The notes under the pieces: generated by a model
What the model saw: only the letters and a program-made list of their open reading frames with translations
What the model was told of the DNA's origin: nothing
Database searches by the model: none
Assembly: GCA_030267565.1 (NCBI GenBank)
Contig: BRXU01000020.1
Span: 1-64,000 of the forward strand
DNA from: Pleodorina starrii
Taxonomy: Eukaryota; Chlorophyta; Chlorophyceae; Chlamydomonadales; Volvocaceae
DNA length: 64,000 nt
Direction: 5' to 3'
Translations under genes and position numbers: made by a program
Shown: positions 30,321-41,257 of the stretch, one piece after another
How the letters are laid out: each line of letters opens with the position of its first letter
How positions within the stretch are numbered: position 1 is the first letter of the stretch

Positions 30321-33300
30321 ATGGGCCACTCCGGCGATATCCTTTCCCTCGCCGTCCTCTCCAAGGCCAGGCAGGAAGCAGTCACAGCCCTGGACGCATC
30401 CTCCGATGCCAACTCCAACGGCTCGACGCCCCCCGCTGACATCCAAGCAGCTTCCCGGCAGGAGACCTTCGAAGCCAGAAGCGCGGCCGCCTTTCATTTC
30501 GACCCCGAATCGCCAGCAGCAGACCGCACCCTGCCAGGCCTCGCACCACAGCAGTTGCTCTGGAACCCTCACAACGGCGTTCGATTCCAGGATGTGGGTC
30601 GGGCAGTCGCAGGCGACAACGGGATCCTGGAAGCGGCCCTAGACGGCCCCGGCCCCTGCCGGCCCGCCGCCGACGCCGCCAGTGCCACTGCCGCCGCCGA
30701 CGTCCCGGCGGCGTGCGCGGCGGGCGTGCAGTCCGTCGTGCGGCTCACGGAATCCAGTTTCAAGGGCCACGTGCACGTGCCCATTGGCGTCGTACGGCAG
30801 CTTCTGGGCCCGGAGATGGCGGCGCGGGCGGGGCTGTTGGTGCGAGTGCAACTGGACGGGACGGCGTCGGCGTCGTCGGCGACGGCGGCGGGAGTGGCAG
30901 GGAACCCGCAGTGCGGCCGCCGTCGCGGCCGCCCTTTCTCGCCGACGGCGGCGCTGCTGCTTCAGAGTTACCAATTCAACTCCAAAATGAGGACGGAATG
31001 GCACATCAGCGGAATCTTGTCGTGGCTGCGGTCCCGGGGCGCCGCCGCCGGTGACGTGCTGCGGCTCGAGGCGGCGCCTCCGGCCGCGGCTTCGGAGGCG
31101 GCGGGGCCAGCGGCTGTTGCTGGCCCCACCATCATCGTGCGTTTTGAGCGCGCAGCACCTAGGGTCGGCGGCGCGGAGGGGCAGGCGAAGCGGGAGGGTG
31201 GGCAGGAGCAGCAGCCAGGGAAGCACCAGCACCAGCAGGGGGAAAGAGGGCAGCAGGAGCAGCATCAGACGCAGTGGCGGCAGGCAGCGGCAATGGAGCA
31301 GCCGGCCAAACTACTGGCCGCAGCGGCCCCAGGCGGCCCCGGCCCCTGCCGGCCGCCCGCCGCCGCCACCGACGCCCATACCGCCGCCACCGACGCCCCG
31401 CCGACGCCGACACTGACGTGGCACTGGCTCCGAGTGAAGTGCAACGGGCACCTCCTCGGCACTCAGGCCATCCGACACGCCTTCCAGTCGCAGCTGCAGG
31501 AGGCGATCGCCGCCGACACCGCCGACACCGCCGCCGATACCGCCGATACCGCCGACACCGCCGACACCGGCGGCGGCGGCGGCATTGGCGGCCGCCGCCG
31601 AAGCCGACGCATCCGCAGGCAGGAAGTGCGGCTCTACAGCCCGGTTCCTGGCGGCAGCGGCGACGGCAGCGACGACGGCGGCGGCGGCGGCGGCGCCCTG
31701 CGGGAGTACACCGTGACTTTGTACATCGGGCCCCAGGCCCAGTACGATCTGGCACTCACTCGCGCCGCCGACCTACTGCGGGAGTTGGGTCTGAAGCCCG
31801 GGGACCGGCTGCGCCTCTGGAGGCAGCCTGACGGGAGGCCGGTGGTGCAAGCCTTCGCCGCCGGCGGCAGCGGCGGCGCCGCCGCCGCCGCCGTGCCCGC
31901 CTGCGCCGTACGCGTGTCGGAGACGCAGCTGAAGCACCAGACGTACGTTCCGATGAAAGTGGTACGGCAGTTGCTGGGCGCGGAGGTCGCGCGCGGCGCG
32001 GGACACGTCTTCCCGGTGCGTCTCGAGGCGGAACGCTGTCCGACGGCGGCGGCGGCAGCGGCGGCGGCGGGCGCGGACGCGACGCCGCTCCCCGAGGCGG
32101 CACCGCGGGGAGAGAGCGACGGCGAACGCCCGGGGGAGGCAGAGGAGCTGGAGACCGAGGGTGCCTTCTGCTTCCTTCGTAGTTACGCGCACTCCTCGGG
32201 CTCGAATCCAGTTTGGCACCTCCAGGGCATCATGCCCTGGCTCCGGAACCAGTGCGTCGCCAAGGGCGATTTGCTGCGCCTGGCGATCGCTCCGCTGCCT
32301 CCTGCCGCCGCCGCCGCCACCGCCACCGCCACCGCCATCACGCTTCGCTTGGAGCGTCTCACGTCCATCGGTGCTCGTACTCGTACTCATGTTGGAGGGT
32401 ATGCCCGCTCTGAGGGACTCAGGCCGGGCGGGGCGGCGGCGGCGGCGGCGGCCTCCGGCCGGCGGCAGCCGTCAAGTCCGCAGCGGCAGCGGCACCGGCA
32501 TTTGGGCGGGAATACGAGCTGGACGACATCGGCGGCTGCTGGGATGGCGGCGGCCGGCGGCGCCGCCGGCGGATTGAGGTACGGGCTGTCGGTGCGCCGC
32601 GACAGGAACCTCACCGGCACGCGGGCGATCCGCCACGCCTTCGAGCCGCAAATGCAGGCGGCGATCGCCGCATCCGCCACCGCCGCCGCCGCCGCCGCCG
32701 GCGGCGGCGGCGGCGGCGGCGGCCAGCTACAGGCCGCTGGCAGCAGGGCCGCCCAGGAGGTCCGGATCTACTGCCGAGCCGCCGCCGGCGGCGGCGGCAG
32801 CGGCGGCGGCGGCGCTCTAAGGGAGTACACGGTCGTACTGTACACCGGTCCTCGCCCGCCCTACTGCGGCCTCGTCCTCACACGCACCTCGGCACTCATC
32901 CGCGACATGGGCCTGGAGCCCGGGGACCGACTGTGGCTGTCGGTGCTGCCCGACGGCCGGGCCGTGGTGGAGCACGCCGACGCGGCGGCGGGCGTGCAGT
33001 GCGTCGTGCGGCTCACGGAATCCAGTTTCCGAGCGCATGTGTACGTGCCCATCGGCGTCGTACGGCAGCTTCTGGGCGCGGAGATGGCGGCGAAGGGGGA
33101 GCTTTCGGTGCGCGTGCAGCTGGAAGGGGAAGGGGCGGCGGAGGCGGAGGAGGCGGAGGAGGCGGCGGCGGCGGCGCCGCCGCGGCTGGGGAGCCGTTGC
33201 GGCCGCCGGCCCTTCCTGGCCTGCGAGCTGCGGAGCTTCCGCAGCAGATCCAAAGTGGGCCAAGAAGTTCAATGGCACATTACCGGACTCCAGGGATGGC

Positions 33301-34013
33301 TGCGGGCCCGGGGCGCCGCCGCCGGTGACGTGCTGTGGCTCGAGGCGGCGGCTGCGGCTGCGGCTTCGGAGGCGGAGGCGGGGGAGCCGGGGTCGGCGGC
33401 TGTTGCTGCGCCCACCATCATCGTGCGTCTTAAGCGGGCGGTGCCTAGGGTCGGCGGCGCGGAGGGGCAGGCGAAGGGGGAGGAGGGGGAGGAGGAGCAG
33501 CAGCAGCGGGAGGAAGGGCAGCCGCAGCAGGAGGAGCAGCAGGAGGAGCTGCAGCTACAGGTGTTGGCGACCCGGCCGGCAGCAGCCCGCGAGGCAGCAG
33601 GGAAAGCAGCGACGGCGGCGGCGGCGGCGGCGGGGTGGGATGCGGTGACGGCGGCGGAGGCGGCGGTGACGGGAGCGGAGGCGGCGGCGGAAGCTGCCTC
33701 GCTGGGGGCTCTTCCGACCATGAAGGTGCATCCGCCAGCTGCATCGGACGTGGCAGTGCGTGCCGCAGCAGCAGCCGCAGCAGTACGAAACCCAGCAGGG
33801 GGAGAGGCAGCAGGAACAGCAGCAGCGATGGCGACGGCGGCGACGGCGCGCTGGCCGCGGCCATCAGCCCTTGTAGCCTGCGAGCCCCGCGCGGTGCTGC
33901 CCTCCGCCGCGTATCCTGGGAGGGTGGCGCGGAGACTCCTTCCGGGTCTGGGGCCAGGAGGGGTGGGCGCGGCGCGGCGCGCGGCACGAGTCGTCCGTCT
34001 CGGCGTGTGGTGA
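30321..34013 (+). CDS. Protein with five tandem B3-like DNA-binding modules
   Basis: About 1,230 residues in one exon; I chose the first true ATG (ATGGGCCACTCC). Five modules alternate between two types. Type A (about residues 135-275, 530-670, 890-1030) reads LTESSF..VPIGVVRQLLG, then WHI.G...WLR..GAAAGDVL.LEA and TIIVR. Type B (about 355-520 and 735-880) reads GT.AIRHAF, then LREYTV.LY.GP, GLKPGDRL and a final PDGR.VV. The pattern of an initial strand, VPI.V...LLG, a tryptophan strand and GD near the end resembles the plant B3 DNA-binding fold, so a nuclear transcription-factor role is plausible but inferred. Spacers are Gly-, Ala- and Gln-rich and the C-terminal 200 residues are low complexity. 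Unseen introns or an upstream exon are possible. Confidence 0.6.
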   Translation: MGHSGDILSLAVLSKARQEAVTALDASSDANSNGSTPPADIQAASRQETFEARSAAAFHFDPESPAADRTLPGLAPQQLLWNPHNGVRFQDVGRAVAGDNGILEAALDGPGPCRPAADAASATAAADVPAACAAGVQSVVRLTESSFKGHVHVPIGVVRQLLGPEMAARAGLLVRVQLDGTASASSATAAGVAGNPQCGRRRGRPFSPTAALLLQSYQFNSKMRTEWHISGILSWLRSRGAAAGDVLRLEAAPPAAASEAAGPAAVAGPTIIVRFERAAPRVGGAEGQAKREGGQEQQPGKHQHQQGERGQQEQHQTQWRQAAAMEQPAKLLAAAAPGGPGPCRPPAAATDAHTAATDAPPTPTLTWHWLRVKCNGHLLGTQAIRHAFQSQLQEAIAADTADTAADTADTADTADTGGGGGIGGRRRSRRIRRQEVRLYSPVPGGSGDGSDDGGGGGGALREYTVTLYIGPQAQYDLALTRAADLLRELGLKPGDRLRLWRQPDGRPVVQAFAAGGSGGAAAAAVPACAVRVSETQLKHQTYVPMKVVRQLLGAEVARGAGHVFPVRLEAERCPTAAAAAAAAGADATPLPEAAPRGESDGERPGEAEELETEGAFCFLRSYAHSSGSNPVWHLQGIMPWLRNQCVAKGDLLRLAIAPLPPAAAAATATATAITLRLERLTSIGARTRTHVGGYARSEGLRPGGAAAAAAASGRRQPSSPQRQRHRHLGGNTSWTTSAAAGMAAAGGAAGGLRYGLSVRRDRNLTGTRAIRHAFEPQMQAAIAASATAAAAAAGGGGGGGGQLQAAGSRAAQEVRIYCRAAAGGGGSGGGGALREYTVVLYTGPRPPYCGLVLTRTSALIRDMGLEPGDRLWLSVLPDGRAVVEHADAAAGVQCVVRLTESSFRAHVYVPIGVVRQLLGAEMAAKGELSVRVQLEGEGAAEAEEAEEAAAAAPPRLGSRCGRRPFLACELRSFRSRSKVGQEVQWHITGLQGWLRARGAAAGDVLWLEAAAAAAASEAEAGEPGSAAVAAPTIIVRLKRAVPRVGGAEGQAKGEEGEEEQQQREEGQPQQEEQQEELQLQVLATRPAAAREAAGKAATAAAAAAGWDAVTAAEAAVTGAEAAAEAASLGALPTMKVHPPAASDVAVRAAAAAAAVRNPAGGEAAGTAAAMATAATARWPRPSALVACEPRAVLPSAAYPGRVARRLLPGLGPGGVGAARRAARVVRLGVW

Positions 34014-34179
34014 GACCCTAACGTTGCTGATTTGGATGTTGTTGTGGGGGTGGTGGCCGTGGGGGTGGTGGGGGTGGTTACAGGGGGCTGGCCCGAGGCC
34101 CCGAGGGAAGGGTAGGATGGATGGGCGCCCCCCGGATGAGCCTCTTTTCATCTCTTATTCCTTGTCGACGTGTCCTCGT

Positions 34180-34184
34180 TGTAA
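34180..34184 (+). terminator. TGTAA polyadenylation signal
   Basis: TGTAA lies about 167 bp after the stop codon of the B3-like gene. TGTAA is the usual poly(A) signal in volvocine algae, so this probably marks the 3' end of that transcript. Confidence 0.55.
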
Positions 34185-35867
34185 GGTTTTATTGTTGCGA
34201 GCAAGGGCCCGGCTTGGGCGAGCGGGGCAAGCGCCGGGTGATTCTTGCGGGCGTGGCCGCGTGCGGTGTGGCGCATCGGTGGGTGCTTGGGCTGGGGCGG
34301 CGGCACAAGTGGGGCAGCAGAGATGGGAGAGCCCTGGGCCCCGCGCCCCGGGGCCTGGGGCCGGGGCCTCTCCGGTGCCACTGACTCGGGGAAGAGTATG
34401 TTCACCTTAACCCGTTTGTACCTGTACCTGGACCCAAAAGGGTTCGCTCCACATACCGGTAGGCTGTGGGAGCTAGCGGTGCCCCTGGGTCCTGGTGGGT
34501 GGGTGGGTGTGTCACCAGCTGGGTGGGTGGGTGGGTGGGCCTTGGTCGTGTCGCTGTGGGTGGGTCGGTGGCTGCAGTGGTGCCCACCCTCCACTTCCCC
34601 CACGCGCGCGTGTGTGTGTGTGTGCCGCCGTAAAGGTTTGACTGCCGTCCTTCAGAGCCGTGCTTGGACATGCACACACACACACACGGGGTGGAGACAT
34701 ATGGTACAATGGTAGTAGCCCGGTACTTGTTTCAGTGGGCTCCAGATTTCCCCGGAGAGGGGGTAGAGCCGGCGGGCCATGGATCCGGCATGGCGCTGCC
34801 CATACAGACGAAACCACACACAAGCACATACACACAACATAGGTGTGTGTCGTTACAGTATCTGACCGGGCCCTGACGCTGGCCAGGGGCTGCTAACCCA
34901 GCCCCGACGGAAAGACCGCGCTAGCACTCTCCCCCTTGCGGTGGGAGAAGGGCGTGAGGGGCGCTACTCCCTCCTGCTCGACGCAGAGCTGGCTGCGTCG
35001 TTTTTGTGCGTGTGTGAGTGTGCCGGTTGCGGGATGACACGCACCATACGCCGGTGAGCCTCTCCGGGTCTGTCTGTACGTCCGTACGTCCACTGGCAAG
35101 TGACGCCCAATCGACCGATCCATTCTGTGAACCGAAACAACCGAAACGTCCCCCGAACAACAATTCTGCAAACCGAAACAACCGAAGCACCTCAGCCGGT
35201 TTCAAAAGGGTTGAAAGGGACAGCCGGCACGAAGCCGCAAAGGCACGGGCCATGGAATCGGGAGCTCAAGCCAGAACCTTCAACACTCGACGCCAGCGTT
35301 GTTTTCTTGCGCCGCGCCGCGTCGACCTCTAGCGCTGGTTTCTCCCCCTCTCCCCTCCTCCTTTGCAAAAAAATACTCAACACGTCAGCATCGAAGGACC
35401 TGCGGAGGTCAACTCGGCCCCCCAACCGCACCGCCAAGACCAGACAAGAGTCGCTGCAAGGCGCAAGACAGACAAGGAGACCACCGGGCCTAAAAATACG
35501 TCGTACAGATCCAAAAAGTCGTACAGATCTCCGATGTGACGTGACGCGCCGCCGAGCGGCCGGCCTCCACTTTCCAGAAAGGAAGATGATTCAGGGGAAC
35601 CGGAAGGGTGGAGGTCGTTGTGGGAAGGGATGCAGCCGCCGCCACCACACCGTACGGCAAAGCGCCGCCACGCCGCGCGGTGATGTCGTACCTTACCGCG
35701 CCGCCGCCGCCGCCGCCGGCCCCGCCGCCGGCCCCGCCAGCCCCAGAGCCATCACGCAGTCCACTAGTTCGCTGACCTGGAGGGTGTACGGCAATCGTAC
35801 GGCAATCGTACCGGTTCGTGATCGTACAAAGTGGACAGCCAAGGTAAAGGAAAACAGCCCCGGAGGG

Positions 35868-35908
<41 letters not shown>

Positions 35909-36101
35909 GGTGCATACGATACTGCGTTTCCTTCCTTCACAGGCTCACAGCAACACCCACATCGCTCTCGTCCACATCCCTCCGTCTCTCTTCACATTTC
36001 CCGCGGTCAACCGATTTATGAGGCCTCGGCCGGGGGGAAACCCGGGGTCGCGACCCCAAAATGTGCAGCGCTCCCGATCACCAGCGGCACCCGCCGCAGC
36101 A
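34185..36101. other. Intergenic region between the B3-like gene and CSN4
   Basis: It contains GGGTGGGT-type runs (34490-34570), GT/CA microsatellites (34612-34622, 34673-34687, 35868-35905) and a short duplication, ACCGAAACAACCGAA (35131 and 35174). Long open frames such as 35100-36362 cross CA repeats and are not convincing genes. The 3' UTR of the minus-strand CSN4 gene must lie here. The nearest minus-strand TGTAA I can find is near 34855, over 1.2 kb from the CSN4 stop. Confidence 0.5.
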
Positions 36102-39100
36102 TCAGGCACCTGTCGTCGTACAGTCGTACAGGCTTTTCCGTACCTTGGTGCACGCCGTCCGGATGGAGTCGTCCCACCGCAGCAGCGCCTCCACCTCCAC
36201 CTTGGCGCCAAAGTGGATCAGCCGGTCCACCTGTACGACAATGGTACGGCAGAAGTGTTTGTCGTGCAAGGGGTGTGTGGACTCTTTCACGAGCCACGTG
36301 CCGGCGGGCCCACCCACCGCGGCGCAATGGCACGTAAACCCAACAACACCAACAACGGGTGAAGTGTGGAAATGTGGAAATGTGGAAATGCGAAGCACAC
36401 GCCCGCACTCGAGCCCGACACATCACCCAGACGCCCTCCCTTCCCCTTCCCCTTCCCCCTCCCTGCCCCTCCCCCTTCCCCCTCCCCCGACACACACCTG
36501 GTCAATGCTTCCCATCATTCGCCCCTCCGCCACCATATCCGCCGCCACCGCCTCCGCCGCCTCGGCACTCAGACCGAGCAGACCGCCCAGCTGCGAGGAG
36601 CGGCAGCAGGGAGGGAGGGAAGGGTGTTTTAGTGGGGTGTAAAGGCCAAGTGGGGTGTAAAGGCCAAGTGGGGGGCCGTTCTGGATGCCATGCAGAGCAG
36701 ATCCTGGATGACGTGGGGGATGCACCTTTCATCCTCCACATCCACATCCACACATCCGCCCGTGTCGCCCGCAACCCGCAACCCCCGCCCCCCAACCCGC
36801 ACATCCTCCCCGCTTCCCCCTTGTCCCCTCCCTCCCTCCCGTCCCCCTAGGCCCTTGCCTGCTCGGTGCTGATGTTGCTGTACAGCCGCGACGCCGCCGC
36901 CAGGTTGTGTTGTACGACAGCGCGATCAAGTACGGTTCCGCCGCCGCCCAGCGTCGCCACCTGATGCGGTTTGAGGCCCTTGGCAAACGCCTCCACCTCC
37001 TCCCTGCACATCAGTATATTCGGTTCTTTTCAATATCGAAAGCCAACCCAATATATAATATGAAATTAGAACATTTTTTTGGAATTAGGAATTCGGATCC
37101 GGTGTAAATTCATCACATGCTGAGAGCTCCCGAGTCCCGCCATATCGAGGGCAACGTAAGGCCGCCCGGGCCAGAACGCCCCGCCCGGGCCCCATTCTGC
37201 CTGTGGGCGCCGTCCTGTAAACCCCCCCATATACACATACACACACTTATACACATGCCGTACATCTTCCCCCCCCCCACCTGTCCAGGATCCTCTCCAA
37301 ATACACCTTTTGGAGGAAGGGGTACAGGTCGCCCAGCCGGGAGCTGCGCTCGTCCTGGAATTAAATCCACGCAAAGGATTCAGGGTTTTAGGTTGGTTTT
37401 AGGGTTTTCAGGGTTTTAGGGTTTATGGGGTCTACGGTGCAATTCCGAAAGGGTCTTCGGAAGGGTGTGTGGGGGGGGGGGGGTTGTGTGTCGCTTTTGG
37501 GGTCGTCACGCCGGGTTCTTGAAAGGGGCGTGGGAAGCCGGGGGCCGGGGGGTTGTATGAGAAAGCGGGGGGGGGGGGTGACAAAACACACGACGGCGGG
37601 GGACGGGGCCGGGACAGTGTGTGTATGTGTGTATGTGTATGTGTATGTGGTTTCCGTATGTGTTGAGCGCCACGCAGGAGCGCCCCGGGGCCCGCGGCGG
37701 TGGATTTGCAAACGCGCCCAGTGTACGGCGCGGAGGATGTGTACGGCACGTGACGTCGTACCTTGTACAGCGCCGCCAGCATTCTTGAGCGCTGTGGCCC
37801 CGCGGGTGCCAGGATGGTGCAAGTGATGGCGGAGCGGAGGGCGGTCTCCAGATCAGCCTCGTCCAGCTGAGAGACAGGCGGGAGGGACAGGCGGGAGGGA
37901 CAGGCGGGAGGGACAGGCGGGAGGGACAGGCGGGAGGGACAGGCGGGAGGGACAGGTATAAGGGAGGGGGGGAGGGAGGGACAGGCGGGAGGGACAGGTA
38001 TAAGGGAGGGACAGGCGGGAGGGACAGGCGGGAGGGGCAGGTATAAGGGAGGGACAGGCGGGAGGGACAGGCGGGAGGGACAGGCGGGAGGGACAGGAGA
38101 GATAGGGGGGGGGGGCGGTTGATAGCAATAGCGGTGGACACCAGCTCATCCAGCTGAGAGACAGGCGGGTGGGACAGGCGGGACAGGGAGGGAGGGGTAT
38201 AAAGAGAATTTCGCAGCGGAGAAGGAGACGGCGATGAGCGAACGGACTCAGAACCCACTAATAGCGGGAGGGAGGGGGGCGGTTGATAGCAATAGCGGTG
38301 GCATGGACACCAACTCGTCCAGCTGAGAGGGAGGGAGGAACAGGCGGGAGGAAGGGAGGAGGGGTGGGGGGTGGGGGGTGGGGGTTTATCCACGTATAGG
38401 CCGGGGGTGGGGGGTTATCCACGTATAGGCCGGAGCCCGTGAACGAGGGGGGGGGGGGAGGGTTGGCGGCGTTTGATACCAGTAGCGGTGGACTGGACAC
38501 CAGTAGCGTTGGCATGGACATCTCCCTCTCCTCGCCTTCCCTCTCTCCCGCCCTTCCCCTCCTAACCCCACACACGGGGTATCGTTTTCGCTACTCCCCA
38601 AACACGCACATACCCACCTGCACCATCGCCGCCGCGTTGGGCCTTATGGAGCTGAGTTCGTAGTAGCGCAGTGCGGCCTCCAGGAAGCGGCGTTTGGCGT
38701 CAAGAATCCGCGCGTAGCAGGTCTGGGGGTGGGGGAGGAGGGACCGCGTGTGTGTGTGTGTATGTGTGTATGTGCGTGTCAAGAGGTGAAAACACGCTGC
38801 GAGGTGCGAGGTGCGAGGTAGTGGTTGAGGGGTGTGTTGGGACTCGGGCGTGAGGAGCGCAGCGCGAGTGGGCATGGCCCTGGGGGAGGAAGGCCGGGTG
38901 TGCAAGGAGGGAAATGCGGGTTTTAGGGTTTTGGAGTTTTGCGACCAACCCAAAACCGCTGCGAGTTGGCAAGAAAGTTGGAAGTGGCCCAGGGCGGGCT
39001 GTCCCTCAGTACGATATTTATTTGTGTCTGTCTTGTGAAGTACGTCGCCGTACCTTGTACTGCAGCTCCAGCGCCTCGTCCTTGCAGCTGCTGATCAGCG

Positions 39101-41257
39101 CCGCCGCCTTCTTGATGTACATCTCCGCGTTGACCGAATCGTCGTCCTGCAGTACGGCAAAGTACGGCATGAGTGCGGGGGGGGGTGGACATGAGCGCGA
39201 CGCCGGATATGCGTCAGAAGAGAGTACGACTCCGCCTCCCGCCTGGTTGGTTGGTTGGTTAGTTGGTTGGTTGGCACAACGCCCACTGAGGGAGGCGGCG
39301 GCCACACACTGGTTAACACAACAGTAACTCAAACACCGCAGTACAAATGGGGGAGTGGGGGTTTCGGAGCCGGTACCAACCTCCAGGTACAGCATCGCAA
39401 TCTTGATGTTCTTGCTGAGCTTGTACGACGTCTCCACCGCGCGCCCGCCCGACTCCAGGTCGATGCCGGAGAGCACCTGTCCGGCGACGCCAACGGTCAA
39501 CGGTCAACGGTCAGTAACAGACGGTACTAACGAAAGAGGCGGGCTGTGAGCTGCCCCGAAACGTGTTGCCCCGAACCCTTCCTTCCTTTCTTTCCCATGA
39601 GATAGGGAGAGAGGGAGGGAGGCTTCATGGTGAAAGGCAAGAGAGGGAGGACGGGGTCGCCCGCAGAAAGCTGAAGTGTGACACCCCACATGTGGCCCGT
39701 TCCCTGACCCACACCCACACGCTGAGCTCGGGAGCATTCCCCTTCTTTCCCCCAACAGGTCAACTCAATGACCCAAATCGAACCACCAGGCTCCGCACAG
39801 TCCCACGTCCCTCCCAACCCCCAACCCCAACTTCCCTCCCCTCCCCTCCCAATCCCCTCCCCTCCCCTCCCCTGTCCCCTCCCCTGTCCCCTTCCCTGTC
39901 CCCTCCCCTCCCCTCCCCTGTCCCCTCCCCTCCCCTGTCCCTCCCCTCCCCTGTCCCCTCCCCTCCCCTCCCCTGTCCCCTCCCGTCCCCTGTCCCGATC
40001 GGGGCGCCGTCACGATCGGTGCTCGGCGCAGCCACTGCTCGTCTACTAACAATCATCGGTAACTATCGGGGTCCGGTAGCAGTTTTATCTTCGGGAGGCT
40101 TGACAGTCATCTAGTCGACCTTCAGACTACAACGTCCGCAGAACTTCTTGTTTCCATCTTGCAAATTCACTCTTCAAACTCCCCTGTCCCCGGCCTCCCC
40201 TGTCCCCTCCCCTCCCCTCCCCTCCCACCTCCCCTCCCCTCCCCTCCCCTGTCCCCTCCCCTCCCCTCCCCTCCCCTCCCACCTCCCCTCCCCTCCCCTC
40301 CCCTCCCCTCCCCTCCCCTCCCCTCCCCTCCCCTCCCCTCCCTTCCACCTCCCCTCCCCTCCCCTCCCCCTCCCCTCCCCCAAGGCCCCCCCCCCACCTG
40401 CGCCGCCCTGCTCCACTCCTCCTCCTTCTCCAGAGCCTCCGCCAGGTTCTCACGCAGCAGCACCACACTGTCCTCGAAGGAGACCACGCGGGGCTGCAGC
40501 CGCTCAAGCGCACTGGAGGAGGACGGGGTGGGGGGGCAGGGGGGGTTATCCACGTATAGGCCGGAGCCCGTAAACGGTATCCAGGGGGGGGGGGGGGTGC
40601 GTCCAGAAGGGGCGTCCGGAAGGGGCGGAAGGGATACGAAAGGCGGGGTTGTGTGGGCGGCTTTCTACGTGGTTCTGGAGCGCGCTGTAACAGAAAAGTA
40701 CAGGACGTATCTCGCCGTGAGCACAGCGATGCTGTTCAGATGCGGTCAAAGGCTCCGCTGGCATTCTCGCCAGCCTCTTCCCTCCCTCGAGTGACGTGTC
40801 ATCCCCTCAGGCTCGCCGCCCCCTCCCGTCCCTCTGTGGAGGGCGGGGGAATTGCTTGGCGCTGTGCGCGCCTCGGCCTCCGTAACTCGTATCAGGCACT
40901 CACGCAGTCGCAACTGCCACGTGTGTTGCGGTGGGGAGGCGCGCGATGCCCTGAGCAAACATGAGCAGCAGCTGCCGGCTGATGACAAGCGGAACTTCAT
41001 CTGTTAGCACTGCGGGCCATTTTCGTCAAGAGGGAGGATGTATGCCGCAAAGCCTTAAGTGGGAGAAGCCCAGGCGTTCCGGCAATTCCACAAAACGGAA
41101 TTTAAGCAAGATAACGATACGCACTGTGATTGACGAAGTCCTTGCATGCCTCCGGCTCTCCAGCGTCCAGGATCTGCTGCAATGCGCTCTTGTACGCCTC
41201 TGTCTTTTGTCGCTGATCCGCTATTTGTGCAATAGGTGAAAGTAGTTGCTGAGCCAT
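36102..41257 (-). CDS. CSN4: COP9 signalosome complex subunit 4
   Basis: CSN4 is a PCI-domain scaffold subunit of the COP9 signalosome, which removes NEDD8/RUB from cullins. Coding exons on the minus strand: 41257-41125, 41000-40904, 40512-40398, 39476-39381, 39146-39054, 38722-38618, 37866-37762, 37354-37281, 37003-36859, 36590-36498 and 36230-36102, total 394 codons plus stop, close to the usual 395-405. Phases agree at every junction. Family signatures are VNHNEVPLVISRQLL, LERLQPRVVSFED, LYLE/DDDSVNAE, CYARILDAKRRFLEAA, LAPAGPQRSRML, LDRAVVQHNLAAASRLY, then MVAEGRMMGSIDQ and VDRLIHF of the PCI winged helix. The intron after exon 9 begins with GC rather than GT. I read the last exon through to TGA at 36102. 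Confidence 0.93.
36591..36858 (-). other. CSN4: GC-AG intron of CSN4
   Basis: The donor is CAG|GCAAGG, the common context of rare GC-AG introns, and the acceptor is CTCGCAG|CTGGGC. Removing it joins STEQ to LGGLLGL in frame, exactly matching the family alignment, while reading through meets a stop within three codons. Confidence 0.8.
37867..38617 (-). repeat. CSN4 intron 6 with minisatellite and duplicated acceptor
   Basis: The intron holds many copies of a 13-bp unit ACAGGCGGGAGGG (37872-38099, some interrupted by ATAAGGGAGGG). It also holds two extra copies of the sequence spanning the exon 7 acceptor (CTCTCAG|CTGGA), at 38153 and 38322, each associated with GATAGCAATAGCGGTGG. Two copies of the dispersed GTTATCCACGTATAGG element lie at 38384-38442. 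Confidence 0.8.
38384..38442. repeat. Dispersed GTTATCCACGTATAGGCCGG element, two copies
   Basis: Two adjacent copies of a short motif preceded by a G run, at 38384-38404 and 38411-38442. The second extends into CGGAGCCCGTGAACG. The same motif occurs at 40541-40582 and 61410-61448, all in introns. Confidence 0.85.
39825..40378. repeat. C-rich CCCCT/CCCTCC microsatellites in CSN4 intron 3
   Basis: Two long runs of CCCCTCC-type repeats with interspersed CCCCTGTCC units, at about 39825-39995 and 40190-40378, separated by unique sequence. Both lie inside CSN4 intron 3 (40397-39477). They create many shadow open frames on both strands. Confidence 0.85.
40541..40582. repeat. Dispersed GTTATCCACGTATAGGCCGG element
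   Basis: A single copy preceded by a G run and followed by AGCCCGTAAACGGTATC. It lies in CSN4 intron 2, about 30 bp from the exon 3 acceptor. It is close to the copy at 61410-61448 in the beta-adaptin gene. Confidence 0.85.

Noticed and set aside
33445..33987. Ser/Pro-rich minus-strand ORFs within the B3-like gene
   Set aside because: They are GC-biased shadows of the plus-strand frame.
36103..36143. A further CSN4 intron starting GTACGG after ACTK and ending CGACAG
   Set aside because: It would be only about 34 nt, and the downstream frame resembles no CSN4 tail, while reading through gives a C-terminus of the expected length.
35100..36362. 420-codon plus-strand ORF
   Set aside because: It runs through a CA microsatellite and ends on the antisense of the last CSN4 exon; composition and lack of motifs argue against a gene.
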